Shown here piece after piece: positions 26,902-36,521 of a stretch of DNA of 64,000 nt (its first letter is position 1; each line of letters opens with the position of its first letter). This stretch comes from Candidatus Polarisedimenticolaceae bacterium (lineage in GTDB: Bacteria; Acidobacteriota; Polarisedimenticolia; Polarisedimenticolales; DASRJG01), in assembly GCA_036275915.1 (NCBI GenBank), contig DASUCV010000022.1, positions 62,001-126,000 on the forward strand. The letters are read 5' to 3'. Under the pieces are notes generated by a model. That model made no database searches. It was not told where the DNA came from and saw only the letters and a list, made by a program, of their open reading frames with translations. The translations under genes and the position numbers were made by a program.

Positions 26902-29900
26902 ATGAAAGCCAACGCGATTCTCCTGCTAGGCCTCCTCGTCTCGCCGGCCGCGGCAGCGCCACCGGTGAACGACACCTGCGCGGGCGCCCTTCCGATCGCC
27001 GACGGCCCGTACCCGCTCCTGACGCCGCCGGTCGATGCCATCGACGCAACCCCTCAAGGCGTCGACGACGCCGGGCTGTTTCCTGCGTCCTGCAATGCCG
27101 ATGGGACCGACTACACGGTCTGGTACACGTTCACGCCATCGGTGAGCACGCTCTACACGTTCACGACCTGTCCGGGGCTCGCCGCCGGCGAGACGGTGGA
27201 CGACACCGTCCTCGCGATCTTCTCGTCCTCGGACGGCACGTGCGGCGGGACGCTCACCGCGCTCGACTGTCAGGATTCGGAACCGTCATGCCGCTCGGAC
27301 GTCGTCGACCCTTCGAAGATCTCGGCGGCGCTGGCCGGCGGGACGACCTACTACGTGGTCGCCGGTCACTGGGTACCGAACAGCACGATCGCGCCCGGCC
27401 ACGCCGATTTCGCCCTCTACGTTCAACGACTGAACACCGCGCCCAACGACACCTGCGACGGAGCGGTCGAGCTTCCGGTGGACCGGCTCGTTGAGGGATC
27501 GACGATTGCGGCGGGTGACGACTACCGGTCGCCATCGACGGCCGCCTGCTTCGGCGGACTGCCGGGCACGAACAATCCAACGACCGCGCCAGGGCACGAC
27601 GTCGTCTATACGTTCACCGCACCGGCGGCGGGAAGGTACTCGATCCGTACCGTGACACTGAATCCCACGACCGCTCTCGCCGGTCAAGACCTGGTGCTCT
27701 ACGCATCCGAGGCCTGCCCTGCGAGCGGCGGCACGGTGAGTTGCCTCGCAGGCGCCAATCGCGAGCTCGTTGGGAACAGCGTCACGACGGCCACCGGCGC
27801 GAACAACAATCGCTCCGAAGAGCTGCACTGCCTCGACCTGACGGCGAACGAGACGATCTATGTCTTCGTGGACGACGCGGCAGCCGACAACGCGGGAGGC
27901 ACCTTCGGTATCGAGGCCACTCCGTGCCACGACGAGGTCGAGCCGAACGACACACCGGCGACGGCAACCCCGTACAGCGCGGCCTCATGCGGCGATCAGG
28001 AAGGGACGATCTCGGCGGCCCCGACGTATCACTGCATCCTCGGCTCGACGCCGGGCGCTGCGTGTCAGGTCACGGCCACCGTCGCCGGCTCGCCGACCCA
28101 GCCGGTCAATTGCGGCGGCGCTCCAGGTTCGTGCTTCCCGGACTCGCTCTGCCAGTCCGGTCCGAATCTCGGCAACACGTGCGTTCCCCGTTGTGTCAAC
28201 GGTTCGACCCCCGGGATCGTCTGCACGGCCAGCGCACAGTGCGGCAGCGGCGGGACTTGTCAGACGAACGGCGGTTGCGGGATCTGCAGCTCCGGCACCA
28301 ACAGCGGCCAGCCGTGCGTCAACAACGCAAACTGCGGTACCGGCGGTGTCTGCGCCTCCGGCATTTGTGGCCGAGACGCCAACGAAGGCGACGTCGATTT
28401 CTGGAGTCTCGGGACCGTGGCACCCGGATCGAAGATCTACGCTACGGCGGCGGCCGCGAGTGCGAACGACACGGATCTGCGTCTGCGCGTGACGACGGCA
28501 ACCGACACGCTCGGGTTCGACGACGACGACGGCCAATCGATGAACGGCTCGCTCTCACCCGTCATCGCCGGCGCTCTGAACGTCTCCGGCGGCGACACGT
28601 ACGTCAGGATCAGCAAGACCTCGTCGTTCCTCGCCGAGCCGTATCGGCTGTACGCGGTCGTCGAGCCGCCGATTGCCCAGGCACAGAACGAGAATGGAGA
28701 GGGCTGGGACTTCACCTACGGCTGGCCTGCGGATGGTCTCTTCAACGACCCGGTCACGAATGGCGGTTACATCCGCGGCACGTTCTTCAACGGAACGGAC
28801 AGCGACTGCTACCGCATGTTCGCGCACAAGGGCGACGACATCGTGTGGTTCGGCGACTCGAACCCCGATCGCTCGACGTTCTCGCCGGCCGCCGGTCCCT
28901 CGATTCCGCAGATCATTCTCTACGACGCCAACGGCGCCGGGATCAGCAACTTCCTCTTCACGACGAACGCGACGATCCGCAACAACGGTCCGGTCTCCGT
29001 GGCGAACAACCTGATCTCCGAGGCTCCGGACGTCACGTCGTTCTTCCAGCACTGGCGTGCGACGTACACCGGCTCCTTCGAGCTGTGCTTCTATCCGTTC
29101 GCGGCTTCCGGCGTGAGCGTCCCCGGCCCGTTCCCCGCGCCGTACGCGGGCGCAATCACGCTGAACTGCGGCCCTGTCCCCGCGGCCGGCCCGGGGACCA
29201 CGACGGCGGACGTCGCGATCTCGATGACGGCGGCTCCGACCGGCCCGATGCCGACGAGCGGGCCGCTCACGTACACAATCATCATCACGAACGTCGGGAG
29301 CGACCTCGCGCAGATGGTGACGCTCGACGATCCGCTCCCTCATACCCTCCGCTATCTGTCGGCGACGGTCGACGACGGGTTCGGCGGCAACAACACGGCG
29401 TGCCTGGCGGTGCCGACGCCGGGCACCGCGGATGCGCCGTTCGACTGCACGACGATGTCGCTCGAGGCCGGCGCGTCCGTCAGGTACACCTTGAACGTGC
29501 AGGTCGCGGACTGTATCGGCGGTGGGATCGACGTCACCAACGCGGTGACGGTGTCGACCGAGTCGACCGACCCGAACACCGCGAACGACGCGGCGTCGAG
29601 CTCGTTCACGACGATTGAGAACAACAACTGCGATCAGCTCGCGTGCGACGCGAACGGCTGCGTCGTCGACCACTGTTACATGCCCGGGGTGTGCGTCGAG
29701 GGCGCGTGCAACGCTGTGGCGCGCAACTGCGACGACAACAACGTCTGCACGGCCGACTCCTGCAATCCAGCGGTCGGTTGCATCAACGATTCGGGCGCCG
29801 GGCAACCTTGCGATGATGGGAACCCCTGCTCGAACGACTACTGCGATCCGATCCTGGGCTGCGTTTTTCCGCCGGCCCCATCCGGCACGCCGTGCAACGA

Positions 29901-30423
29901 CTTTTCCCCGTGCACGACCAACGACGTCTGCGACGGGGCCGGCAGTTGCTCCGGCACGACACCGTGCGACGATGGGAACCCCTGCACGGACGACTTCATC
30001 GGCGACTTCACGAGCTGCTTCTGCGAGCACGTGCCCAGCCCCGACGGAACCCCGTGCACGGACAACGATCCCTGCACGGCGGGCGATACCTGCCAGGCCG
30101 GCGTCTGCGGCACGCGGCTCACCCCGCCGGAAACCCAGGGTGTTTCCTTCGACGCGGACAAACAGAACATCTGGTGGACGGCCGTAACCAACGCCACGGC
30201 GTACGACGTCGTGCGAGGCTTGGTCAGCGGCCTACCGGTCGGCCCGGGCGGTGGCGACGAAACGTGCTTCGGCGGCCTCGCTGTCAACGGCCTCGTGGAT
30301 GCCGCGACGCCGGCGCCGGCTACGGGCTACTGGTACCTCTCGCGCGGCACGCACGGAAGCTGCGTGGGCACGTTCGGGCAAGCCAGCGGCGGAACGGAGC
30401 GCGCGACGGCGACGTGCCCGTAA
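26902..30423 (+). CDS. Giant secreted modular protein with DUF11-like and CTDC-like Cys repeats and Cys-Pro module
   Basis: 1173 residues from ATG 26902, which opens a signal peptide (MKANAILLLGLLVSPAAAA). Two N-terminal beta-domains of the PPC-like kind (TDYTVWYTFTPSVSTLYTFT; GHDVVYTFTAPAAGRYSI) are followed by a Cys/Gly-rich linker (~380-500), further PPC-like beta-domains, a DUF11-like repeat (~770-905; PLTYTIIITNVGSDLAQMV), and a Cys-rich stretch (~915-1070) of repeats such as CDDGNPCTDD and CTAGDTCQAGVC, like Dictyostelium CTDC repeats. The final ~100 residues are the shared module: YDVVRGLVSGLPVGPGGGDE, YWYLSRGTHGSC, terminal ATCP. No catalytic motif seen; probably adhesive or structural surface protein. 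Its last bases overlap the VWFA-related gene. Confidence 0.85.
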   Translation: MKANAILLLGLLVSPAAAAPPVNDTCAGALPIADGPYPLLTPPVDAIDATPQGVDDAGLFPASCNADGTDYTVWYTFTPSVSTLYTFTTCPGLAAGETVDDTVLAIFSSSDGTCGGTLTALDCQDSEPSCRSDVVDPSKISAALAGGTTYYVVAGHWVPNSTIAPGHADFALYVQRLNTAPNDTCDGAVELPVDRLVEGSTIAAGDDYRSPSTAACFGGLPGTNNPTTAPGHDVVYTFTAPAAGRYSIRTVTLNPTTALAGQDLVLYASEACPASGGTVSCLAGANRELVGNSVTTATGANNNRSEELHCLDLTANETIYVFVDDAAADNAGGTFGIEATPCHDEVEPNDTPATATPYSAASCGDQEGTISAAPTYHCILGSTPGAACQVTATVAGSPTQPVNCGGAPGSCFPDSLCQSGPNLGNTCVPRCVNGSTPGIVCTASAQCGSGGTCQTNGGCGICSSGTNSGQPCVNNANCGTGGVCASGICGRDANEGDVDFWSLGTVAPGSKIYATAAAASANDTDLRLRVTTATDTLGFDDDDGQSMNGSLSPVIAGALNVSGGDTYVRISKTSSFLAEPYRLYAVVEPPIAQAQNENGEGWDFTYGWPADGLFNDPVTNGGYIRGTFFNGTDSDCYRMFAHKGDDIVWFGDSNPDRSTFSPAAGPSIPQIILYDANGAGISNFLFTTNATIRNNGPVSVANNLISEAPDVTSFFQHWRATYTGSFELCFYPFAASGVSVPGPFPAPYAGAITLNCGPVPAAGPGTTTADVAISMTAAPTGPMPTSGPLTYTIIITNVGSDLAQMVTLDDPLPHTLRYLSATVDDGFGGNNTACLAVPTPGTADAPFDCTTMSLEAGASVRYTLNVQVADCIGGGIDVTNAVTVSTESTDPNTANDAASSSFTTIENNNCDQLACDANGCVVDHCYMPGVCVEGACNAVARNCDDNNVCTADSCNPAVGCINDSGAGQPCDDGNPCSNDYCDPILGCVFPPAPSGTPCNDFSPCTTNDVCDGAGSCSGTTPCDDGNPCTDDFIGDFTSCFCEHVPSPDGTPCTDNDPCTAGDTCQAGVCGTRLTPPETQGVSFDADKQNIWWTAVTNATAYDVVRGLVSGLPVGPGGGDETCFGGLAVNGLVDAATPAPATGYWYLSRGTHGSCVGTFGQASGGTERATATCP

Positions 30424-32336
30424 GAACCCACGCGTTATTACTGGTGGCCGTGGCCGGGGTGGCCGCGACAATCGCGCCCGCCGACGACGAGCCGCAGCGC
30501 ACGGGGATGACCGAGCGTACCGGCCGGCGGCTGATCCAGGTCGACGTGTCGGTCACGGGCCCGGCGGACAAGATCGCCGGTCTCGCTCGTGACAGGTTCG
30601 AGGTCACGATCGGCGGCAAGACGGTCGTCCCGGTCGCCGTCGATGAATTCTGCTCCTCGGCGCAACTCGCGCCGCCGGGTGGAGGGCCATCGGCGACGAT
30701 ATCTTCCGCATCCTCGCCCGGGCCCCCGACCTCCTACCTCTTCTATTTCGATCAGAGGAACCTGACGGTCGACGGCCGGAGGCATGCCTGGGAACAGGCG
30801 GCCAATCTCGTTCGCACGCTCGTGCGCAACGGGAACCGGGCCTCGATCGTGGCCTCCGGTAGCCGCTTGGCCACCTTGCAGGACTTCACCGACCGGCCCG
30901 AGCTTCTCCTCGCCGCGCTGGAGCGTCTTGTCGCCGATCCCCGGCACTGGGACGATTACGCGACGCTGGAGTTCAAGCGCGAGCGCGACATCGCCGACCT
31001 CATCAAGCATCGCCAACCCGAGGCGGCGTGCGGCTTGGCGTTGACGTACATGCGTGAGGAGGCGGTACGGTCGCGCCAGGCGCTGGACCTCCTCGGAGCG
31101 ACGCTGACACGGTTCTCACGCCTCGACGAGCCGAAGATCGCCCTTTACTTCGCCGACACGCTGCGCGACGAGCCGGGCCGGCACTATGTCCTCCCGGTGG
31201 GGCGCGACTGCGTCCTCGGCGCCGGCGACATGATGTTGTCGTTCGGAAAGCTGCATGCGGACGCCGCGGCCTACGGCGTCAAGCTGTACGCAGTTCAAGG
31301 GGAAGGAATCGGCGAGGCCTACCCGTCCGGGTCGCCGCGCGAGATCGCGCGGCACGACGCCGAAGGCGGCCTGAAAGCGCTGGCGCTCGACACCGGCGGC
31401 GATGCCTTCTTCAGCGGGGCGAGCGCCGCCAACGTGGCGAAGAAGATCGTGGCGGACGCGGCGTGCGTCTACCTGCTCAGCTTCGACCCGAAGGACCTGC
31501 CGGAGGATCGGTCGGTCCCGATCGACGTGCGCGTCCTCGCTCGCGGCGTGCACGTGCGCACGCAGACGTCGGTCGTCGTTCAGAGCGAATCGGCACGCCG
31601 CACCTCGATGCTGCTCGCCTTGTTCCTCAACGAGACCGGCGGCGCCGACACGATCGCGATGCGCGGCGGCGTGGTGCCGCTCGCCGTCGTCGAAGGGCGC
31701 CTGCGCGTGCTCGTCCAGACCTCGCTCCCCGAGACACAAGGCCCGCATCGCGAGGCATGGGACGTCGGCCTGTCCGTCGTCTCGGGAGGCCAGGTGAGTC
31801 GCGAGGCGTCGGGGCGCGTCACCGTGGACCGTCCCGGCGTGAGGATCGTGCTCGAGTCCGAGACCGAGATCGAGCCGGGCGAGTACGAGGTCGCGACGGC
31901 GGCGGTGGAAGACCTCTCCGGACGCCTCGGCAACGGCAGGCTCGCGGGAACGTGGTCCGGCAAGATCGGGCCGAGCGGCATCGCGGGGATCGCCGTCCTC
32001 CAGCCGGGCACCGGCGCGTTCCTCAGAGACGGTGCGGTGCGCGAGAACGGCTCGATGGTCGTCGCCGACGGCGAGCCCGTCCATTCCGACCGGCCGGTCG
32101 CCTTCGTCAGTCTGATTTGCCGCACCGCGAAGAAGCAGAAGACCGCGCGCGTCCATCGCGTGCTCGGGGGCGCGACGATCACGCTCCCCGACGACGACGT
32201 CGCGTTCGAGGGCGCCGCATGCGTCCAGGTGCGCGACGTCGTCCCGCCCGGCACGCTCGCCCCGGGAACGGCGAGCTACGCCGTTCGCGTCGAGGGCGCA
32301 CCCGAGGGCGCGACTCGCGCCGTGGTGGTCGAGTAG
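30414..32336 (+). CDS. VWFA-related Acidobacterial-type secreted protein
   Basis: 640 residues from GTG 30414, overlapping the upstream gene by ten bases (GTG 30444 is an alternative). Signal-like N-terminus (HALLLVAVAGVAATIAPA). The pattern RRLIQVDVSVTG...IAGLARDRFEVTIGGK and a VWA-like domain (SYLFYFDQRNLTVDGRRHAW; SRLATLQDF; VYLLSFDPKDLP) match TIGR03436-type 'VWFA-related Acidobacterial domain' proteins. The metal site DxSxS is degenerate (FDQRNLT), so metal-dependent ligand binding is doubtful. The C-terminal ~250 residues are beta-rich. Translational coupling with the giant modular protein suggests the two act together at the cell surface. Confidence 0.8.
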   Translation: MPVRTHALLLVAVAGVAATIAPADDEPQRTGMTERTGRRLIQVDVSVTGPADKIAGLARDRFEVTIGGKTVVPVAVDEFCSSAQLAPPGGGPSATISSASSPGPPTSYLFYFDQRNLTVDGRRHAWEQAANLVRTLVRNGNRASIVASGSRLATLQDFTDRPELLLAALERLVADPRHWDDYATLEFKRERDIADLIKHRQPEAACGLALTYMREEAVRSRQALDLLGATLTRFSRLDEPKIALYFADTLRDEPGRHYVLPVGRDCVLGAGDMMLSFGKLHADAAAYGVKLYAVQGEGIGEAYPSGSPREIARHDAEGGLKALALDTGGDAFFSGASAANVAKKIVADAACVYLLSFDPKDLPEDRSVPIDVRVLARGVHVRTQTSVVVQSESARRTSMLLALFLNETGGADTIAMRGGVVPLAVVEGRLRVLVQTSLPETQGPHREAWDVGLSVVSGGQVSREASGRVTVDRPGVRIVLESETEIEPGEYEVATAAVEDLSGRLGNGRLAGTWSGKIGPSGIAGIAVLQPGTGAFLRDGAVRENGSMVVADGEPVHSDRPVAFVSLICRTAKKQKTARVHRVLGGATITLPDDDVAFEGAACVQVRDVVPPGTLAPGTASYAVRVEGAPEGATRAVVVE

Positions 32337-32344
32337 CGCGGGCC

Positions 32345-33370
32345 CTACTTCGCTTTCGGCCTCGCGACGAGGATCTTGCCTTCGGGGCCGTCGGCGATGA
32401 AGACGACGTCGTCGTCGGACGCGACGGCGTTCCGCGCGCCTTTCGCCGTCGCCACCGAGCCGGCTTTCGTGAGGCCGCCCTTCCCGTCGAGCGTCGCGAC
32501 CGTGAGCGTTCCGGCGCGTCCCGCCGCGGCGTAGAGCTTGTGGGTCTTCGGGACGTAGTCGAGGTTGTCGACCCCTTCGCCGGTCTCGAGCTTCGCCAGG
32601 ATCTTCCCGTCGCCGGCGGCATCGAGCGTCGCAACGTGGTCGGTGCACGCGACGACGAGGACGCGACCCTCGGGCTCGACGGCGAGGCCCCGCGGACCGG
32701 CTTCGCCGCACCCGGGCTCCCACGTCGCCGTCACCTTGCGCGACTTGAGATCGATCCGGAGCGTCTTGTCCTTGTCCTCGAGGTTCGTGAAGAAGAGTCC
32801 GTGCGCATCGTCGACCGCGTAGCCTTCGGGATCGCCTTCGACCTTGAACGAGCCCGCGACCTTGGGGGCCTTCGCGTTCGAGACGTCGAGGACGACGATC
32901 GACTGGTCGCGCGGCGTCGTAACCCAGACTTCTTTCGTCTTGCCGACGTAGACGACGCCGTCGGGCGAACCGGGGAGCGTCACGCAGCCGAGCTTCGCCA
33001 GGCTGGCGACGTCGATCGCGCACACGCTCTGATCGCCGCGATTGCCGACGTAGACGACGCCGTCGCCGACGCTCGCGGAGGTGGGGCCCACGCTCCGCTT
33101 GGTGCCGTTCCTTTCGATCTCCTGGGTCTTGAACCCGTCGACCTTCTTCACGTCACCGGTTTTCGCGTCGATGACCGCGACCGATCCGGTGCCCGCGGCG
33201 GGCACCCACGCGCGGCCGCGCGTGCGGTCGATCGCGAGGTAGTCGAGGAAGAGGCCTCCGGCCGGCGCTCCGGGGAGCGCCACGGATGTCACCGTGTACG
33301 TGTCATTCGGCGTGTCGGCGGCGAACGTGAGCGAGACTACGGCCAATGAGCAGATGAGAACGGATCGCAT
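32345..33370 (-). CDS. Secreted YVTN/NHL-type beta-propeller protein
   Basis: 341 residues from ATG 33370 (GGAGGTGCCC upstream), with a signal peptide (MRSVLICSLAVVSLTFAAD). Repeats of the YVTN type are clear: VGDGVVYVGNRGDQSVCAID, SPDGVVYVGKTKEVWVTTP, DPEGYAVDDAHGLFFTNLED, GLAVEPEGRVLVVACTDHVA, NLDYVPKTHKLYAAAGRAG. About six blades are expected. Such proteins are exported binding propellers with no assigned reaction. Last gene on the minus strand after rdgB (96 bases away); convergent with the VWFA-related gene. Confidence 0.8.
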   Translation of the reverse strand: MRSVLICSLAVVSLTFAADTPNDTYTVTSVALPGAPAGGLFLDYLAIDRTRGRAWVPAAGTGSVAVIDAKTGDVKKVDGFKTQEIERNGTKRSVGPTSASVGDGVVYVGNRGDQSVCAIDVASLAKLGCVTLPGSPDGVVYVGKTKEVWVTTPRDQSIVVLDVSNAKAPKVAGSFKVEGDPEGYAVDDAHGLFFTNLEDKDKTLRIDLKSRKVTATWEPGCGEAGPRGLAVEPEGRVLVVACTDHVATLDAAGDGKILAKLETGEGVDNLDYVPKTHKLYAAAGRAGTLTVATLDGKGGLTKAGSVATAKGARNAVASDDDVVFIADGPEGKILVARPKAK

Positions 33371-33466
33371 GGGCACCTCCGGAAACAAGGAGGTTACTCC
33401 CGGGCGGCCGAACGTGAGCCGAATGGGCCGTCCGCCGTACGATCATCCAGGCGGTGTCGGCGGCAT

Positions 33467-34063
33467 TCATGCGACCTCCCCGCGGGACACGGCGGCGACG
33501 AGCTGGCGCAGCGCGGCTCCCCGGTGCGAGACCTTCTCTTTCTCGTGGCGCGACAGCTCGGCGAACGCCCGGCCGGACGGCGGGTGGAAGAAGACCGGAT
33601 CGTACCCGAACCCGTTGGTCCCGCGCGGCGCGCGCAGGATGAGCCCCTCGACCACGCCGTGATAGGTCGCAAGCGTGGCGCCTCCGCGCGCGACGGCAAG
33701 CACGCAGCGGAAACGGGCGGTGCGCGCAGGGTCGGCGGTGCCGTCGAGCTCGTGCAGGAGCGCGCGGCAGCGCGCGGGGTCGTCCAGGCCCGGGCCGCCG
33801 TACCGCGCCGAGAGCACGCCGGGCCGTCCGCCGAGCGCATCGACCTCGAGACCCGAGTCGTCCGCCACCACGAGATGCGGCGTGCGCCGCGAATACTCCT
33901 CGGCCTTGAGTCTGGCGTTGGCCTCGAACGTGTCTCCGGTTTCCACGACCGGCGTCCGGTCGCTCAGGGACTGTAAACCGTCGACCGTGAACTTCTCTTT
34001 CAGCGCTTGCGCCAGCTCCGCGACCTTCCCTGGATTCCCGCTCGCCAGCACGAGGGTCGGCAT
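33467..34063 (-). CDS. rdgB: XTP/dITP pyrophosphatase (RdgB/HAM1)
   Basis: 198 residues, the family's usual length. Removes non-canonical purine nucleotides (ITP, dITP, XTP) from the cytoplasmic pool by hydrolysis to the monophosphate. Hallmarks: ASGNPGKVAEL near the N-terminus, LVVADDSGLEVDALGGRPGV, GFGYDPVF, and SHRGAAL near the C-terminus. It starts 10 bases after rph; rph-rdgB is a widespread conserved pair. The rdgB stop is followed by a 96-base gap before the propeller gene. Confidence 0.95.
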   Translation of the reverse strand: MPTLVLASGNPGKVAELAQALKEKFTVDGLQSLSDRTPVVETGDTFEANARLKAEEYSRRTPHLVVADDSGLEVDALGGRPGVLSARYGGPGLDDPARCRALLHELDGTADPARTARFRCVLAVARGGATLATYHGVVEGLILRAPRGTNGFGYDPVFFHPPSGRAFAELSRHEKEKVSHRGAALRQLVAAVSRGEVA

Positions 34064-34073
34064 CGCGTCGTCC

Positions 34074-34820
34074 TCAGCGCGCGACGGTGACTCGCGTCAG
34101 GGCGTCGCCGAGCGCCTCACGCTGGGCTTCGTGGAGCTTGTCGATGCCGACGTTCGCCAGGTCGAGAAGGCTGTCCAGACGCTCGCGGCGGAACGGCTCG
34201 GTCTCGGCGGTTCCCTGAACCTCGACGAACCGACCGTCGTCGATCCGCACGACGTTCATGTCGACCTCGGCCGTCGAGTCCTCGACGTAGTCGAGATCGA
34301 GGAGCGGCCGCCCCGTGACCATCCCGACGGACACCGCCGCGAGCATCCCGGTCAAGACCGGCGAGCCGATGAGGCGCTTCTCCCGCAGCCTCGCCAAGGC
34401 CAGCGCGAGCGCCACGTACGCGCCGGTGATGCTCGCGGTCCGCGTCCCGCCGTCGGCCTGAAGGACGTCGCAGTCCACCCACAGCGTGCGCGCGCCGAGG
34501 GCGGACCGGTCGACGACGCTCCGGAGCGCGCGGCCGATCAGACGCTGGATCTCCATCGTGCGGCCCGACGGACGGCCCTTCACGCTTTCGCGCGCCGTGC
34601 GGTCGCGCCCCGAAGCGGGGAGCATCGCGTATTCACCGGTGACCCAGCCTTGACCGCTGTCCTTGAGGTGCGGGGGCACGCGGTCCTCGACGGTGACGGC
34701 GCAGAGCACGCGCGTGTCGCCCATCGCGATGAGCGCCGAGCCGGGCGCATGGCGGAGCCAGCCGGGCGTGATCGTCACCGGGCGCAGCGCGTCGTCGGCG
34801 CGACCGTCATGACGGGGCAT
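34074..34820 (-). CDS. rph: Ribonuclease PH
   Basis: 248 residues. Phosphorolytic 3'-5' exoribonuclease that trims tRNA 3' ends. Clear motifs: GDTRVLCAVTVEDRVPP, GWVTGEYAMLPAS, RPSGRTMEIQRLIGRALRSV, CDVLQADGGTRTASITGAYV and LLDLDYVEDSTAEVDMN. Starts 3 bases after the GerMN lipoprotein stop and precedes rdgB by 10 bases, so it sits in the middle of the amidase-GerMN-rph-rdgB operon. Confidence 0.96.
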   Translation of the reverse strand: MPRHDGRADDALRPVTITPGWLRHAPGSALIAMGDTRVLCAVTVEDRVPPHLKDSGQGWVTGEYAMLPASGRDRTARESVKGRPSGRTMEIQRLIGRALRSVVDRSALGARTLWVDCDVLQADGGTRTASITGAYVALALALARLREKRLIGSPVLTGMLAAVSVGMVTGRPLLDLDYVEDSTAEVDMNVVRIDDGRFVEVQGTAETEPFRRERLDSLLDLANVGIDKLHEAQREALGDALTRVTVAR

Positions 34821-34823
34821 CCC

Positions 34824-35408
34824 TTACTCCTTCTTTCCGGCCGTCGCGACGAGGCTCGCGTCCGGCCCGATGGGGCGTCGCACGTCGACGTGCCCGCCGA
34901 GCGTCTCGCGCTCGCGGCCGTCGATGAGAATCCCGACCCTCTTGATCTCGGGGACGTTGGTCGTCAACGAGTCGACGATCGCGTACAGCCGCAGGATCTC
35001 CTCGGAGCTTCCCGCGAGCCCGTCGGCGAGGCCGCTCGAAAAATCCGCGTAGGCGGTCCCGTCGTCCCGCACCCAGAGGCGGCGGAGCGTCGTCCCGTCC
35101 GGAGCGAACGGCAGCGCGCCCTCTCCTTCCGGCCCGTCCAGGAGCGCCGCCAGGATCTGCGCACCTCGGTCGGCGGGACGCGGCGTCTCGATGATGGCCC
35201 GCGACTCGGCGACGAGGCGGTCGTCGGTCGCCGACGGAAAGTAGAGCGTGACGGTGCTCTTCGCGAGCGGCGCCGCCTCGGCCGCGGGTGGCGGCGAGGC
35301 GGGAGGCGCCGAAGGCGTCTCCGGCGACGGTGCGCCGGCGTTCCTGTTGCCTCCGCCGCACGCCACCGCCGCAAGGAGCGTGAGGCCGAGCGCGAGCGCG
35401 CGGCTCAC
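34824..35408 (-). CDS. GerMN-domain lipoprotein
   Basis: 194 residues from GTG 35408, whose GTGA overlaps the amidase stop. Lipoprotein signal with lipobox LAAVAC (Cys ~17) followed by a flexible Pro/Ala/Ser-rich linker (GAPSPETPSAPPASPPPAAE). The ~140-residue GerMN domain follows (VTLYFPSATDDRLV, LLDGPEGEGALPFAPDGTTL, AYADFSSGLADGLAGSSEE, RVGILIDGRERETLGGHVD). Such domains are thought to act with peptidoglycan amidases; the coupling with an amidase gene here fits that. Confidence 0.9.
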   Translation of the reverse strand: MSRALALGLTLLAAVACGGGNRNAGAPSPETPSAPPASPPPAAEAAPLAKSTVTLYFPSATDDRLVAESRAIIETPRPADRGAQILAALLDGPEGEGALPFAPDGTTLRRLWVRDDGTAYADFSSGLADGLAGSSEEILRLYAIVDSLTTNVPEIKRVGILIDGRERETLGGHVDVRRPIGPDASLVATAGKKE

Positions 35409-36496
35409 CGGCTCGCCGCCAGCTGCTGGCGAAACTCGGCGACCGCCCCTGCCACCGCCTGCGCGATCTTGTCCCGGTACGCATCGTCCTTGAGCCGGCT
35501 CTCCTCGTCGGGGTTCGAGATGAACCCGCTCTCGACGAGGATCGCGGGCATCGTCGCTCCCATGAGAACCCGAAACGGCGCCTGGCGCACTCCGCGATCC
35601 TTCACGCCGGTCAGGGTGTTGAGCGAGCGCTGAACCGCCTCGGCGAGCTTGCTCGACTCGGCGAGGTGCGAGTTCTGCGCGAGGTCCCACAGAATGAGGT
35701 CGAGCCCGGCGCCGGTGTCGCGCGTCGCGGGCGTGGCGGGCGTCGCATCGCCGGCGCTGGGCGAGGCGTTCTCGGCGGCGGCCGAGCTCTTCGCGTCGGC
35801 GTCGGAGGCGCTGGGAGCGAGGAAGTACGTCTCCGCGCCGACCGCCGCCTTCCGCTTCGAGGCGTTCAAGTGAAGGGAGAGGAACAGCTCCGCCCGGTTC
35901 TGGTTCGCGATCGCGGTGCGATCGTCGAGCGGCAGGACGCGGTCGTCGTCCCGTGTCAGCACGACGGTGACTCCCTGCTTCTGCAGGAGGTCCTTGAGGC
36001 GCCTCGCGAGATCGAGGGTGACGTCTTTCTCCTGGAGGCCGCCGGGCCCCACCGCTCCGGTCTCGACGCCGCCGTGACCCGGGTCGATGACGACGATGGG
36101 AACGGTCTGCGAAGCGGCGGGTGCCACCTCGACCGCCTTCGCGGTGCGGGTGCCCTGCGCGTCGAGGACGAGACGGTAGGGATTCTTGAGCTCGAAGGAG
36201 TCGGCGCGCTTGTACCCCGGACCGGTCGCGAACCCGAGCGTGCGCTCGCCGTCCTGACGCCATTCGGTGAGGATCGAGTCGTCGAGCTTGCCGGTCGCCG
36301 GGTCGGGGTCGAGCGCGGCATCGCAGGATACGGTGACGCGCCCCGCCTGCTCGGCGACCTTGCACGACGTGCTCTTCGCGAACGTCAGGACGACACGCGT
36401 CGAGGGCCCCGAGGTGTCGGAGGAGATGCGCACGCCGACCGCGGCGGCGGCATGCATCGAAACGAGGACGGCCAGAACGGCGAGGAGCGCTCTCAT
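35405..36496 (-). CDS. N-acetylmuramoyl-L-alanine amidase (AMIN + Amidase_3, AmiC-like)
   Basis: 363 residues from ATG 36496 with a signal peptide (MRALLAVLAVLVSMHAAAA). An AMIN-like domain (~20-130, RVVLTFAKSTSCKVAEQ) is followed by the zinc amidase domain: IDPGHGGVETGAVGPGG with ligand His, LQEKDVTLDLARRLKDLLQ, FLSLHLNAS with the second His, and ILVESGFISNP with the catalytic Glu. An Ala/Ser-rich insertion (~240-285) lies inside the domain and may form the autoinhibitory region seen in AmiC-type enzymes. Cleaves the sugar-peptide bond of peptidoglycan in cell separation. Translationally coupled to the GerMN lipoprotein. Confidence 0.92.
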   Translation of the reverse strand: MRALLAVLAVLVSMHAAAAVGVRISSDTSGPSTRVVLTFAKSTSCKVAEQAGRVTVSCDAALDPDPATGKLDDSILTEWRQDGERTLGFATGPGYKRADSFELKNPYRLVLDAQGTRTAKAVEVAPAASQTVPIVVIDPGHGGVETGAVGPGGLQEKDVTLDLARRLKDLLQKQGVTVVLTRDDDRVLPLDDRTAIANQNRAELFLSLHLNASKRKAAVGAETYFLAPSASDADAKSSAAAENASPSAGDATPATPATRDTGAGLDLILWDLAQNSHLAESSKLAEAVQRSLNTLTGVKDRGVRQAPFRVLMGATMPAILVESGFISNPDEESRLKDDAYRDKIAQAVAGAVAEFRQQLAASR

Positions 36497-36521
36497 GACG
36501 GCCCGGGATTGTGTCACAACG

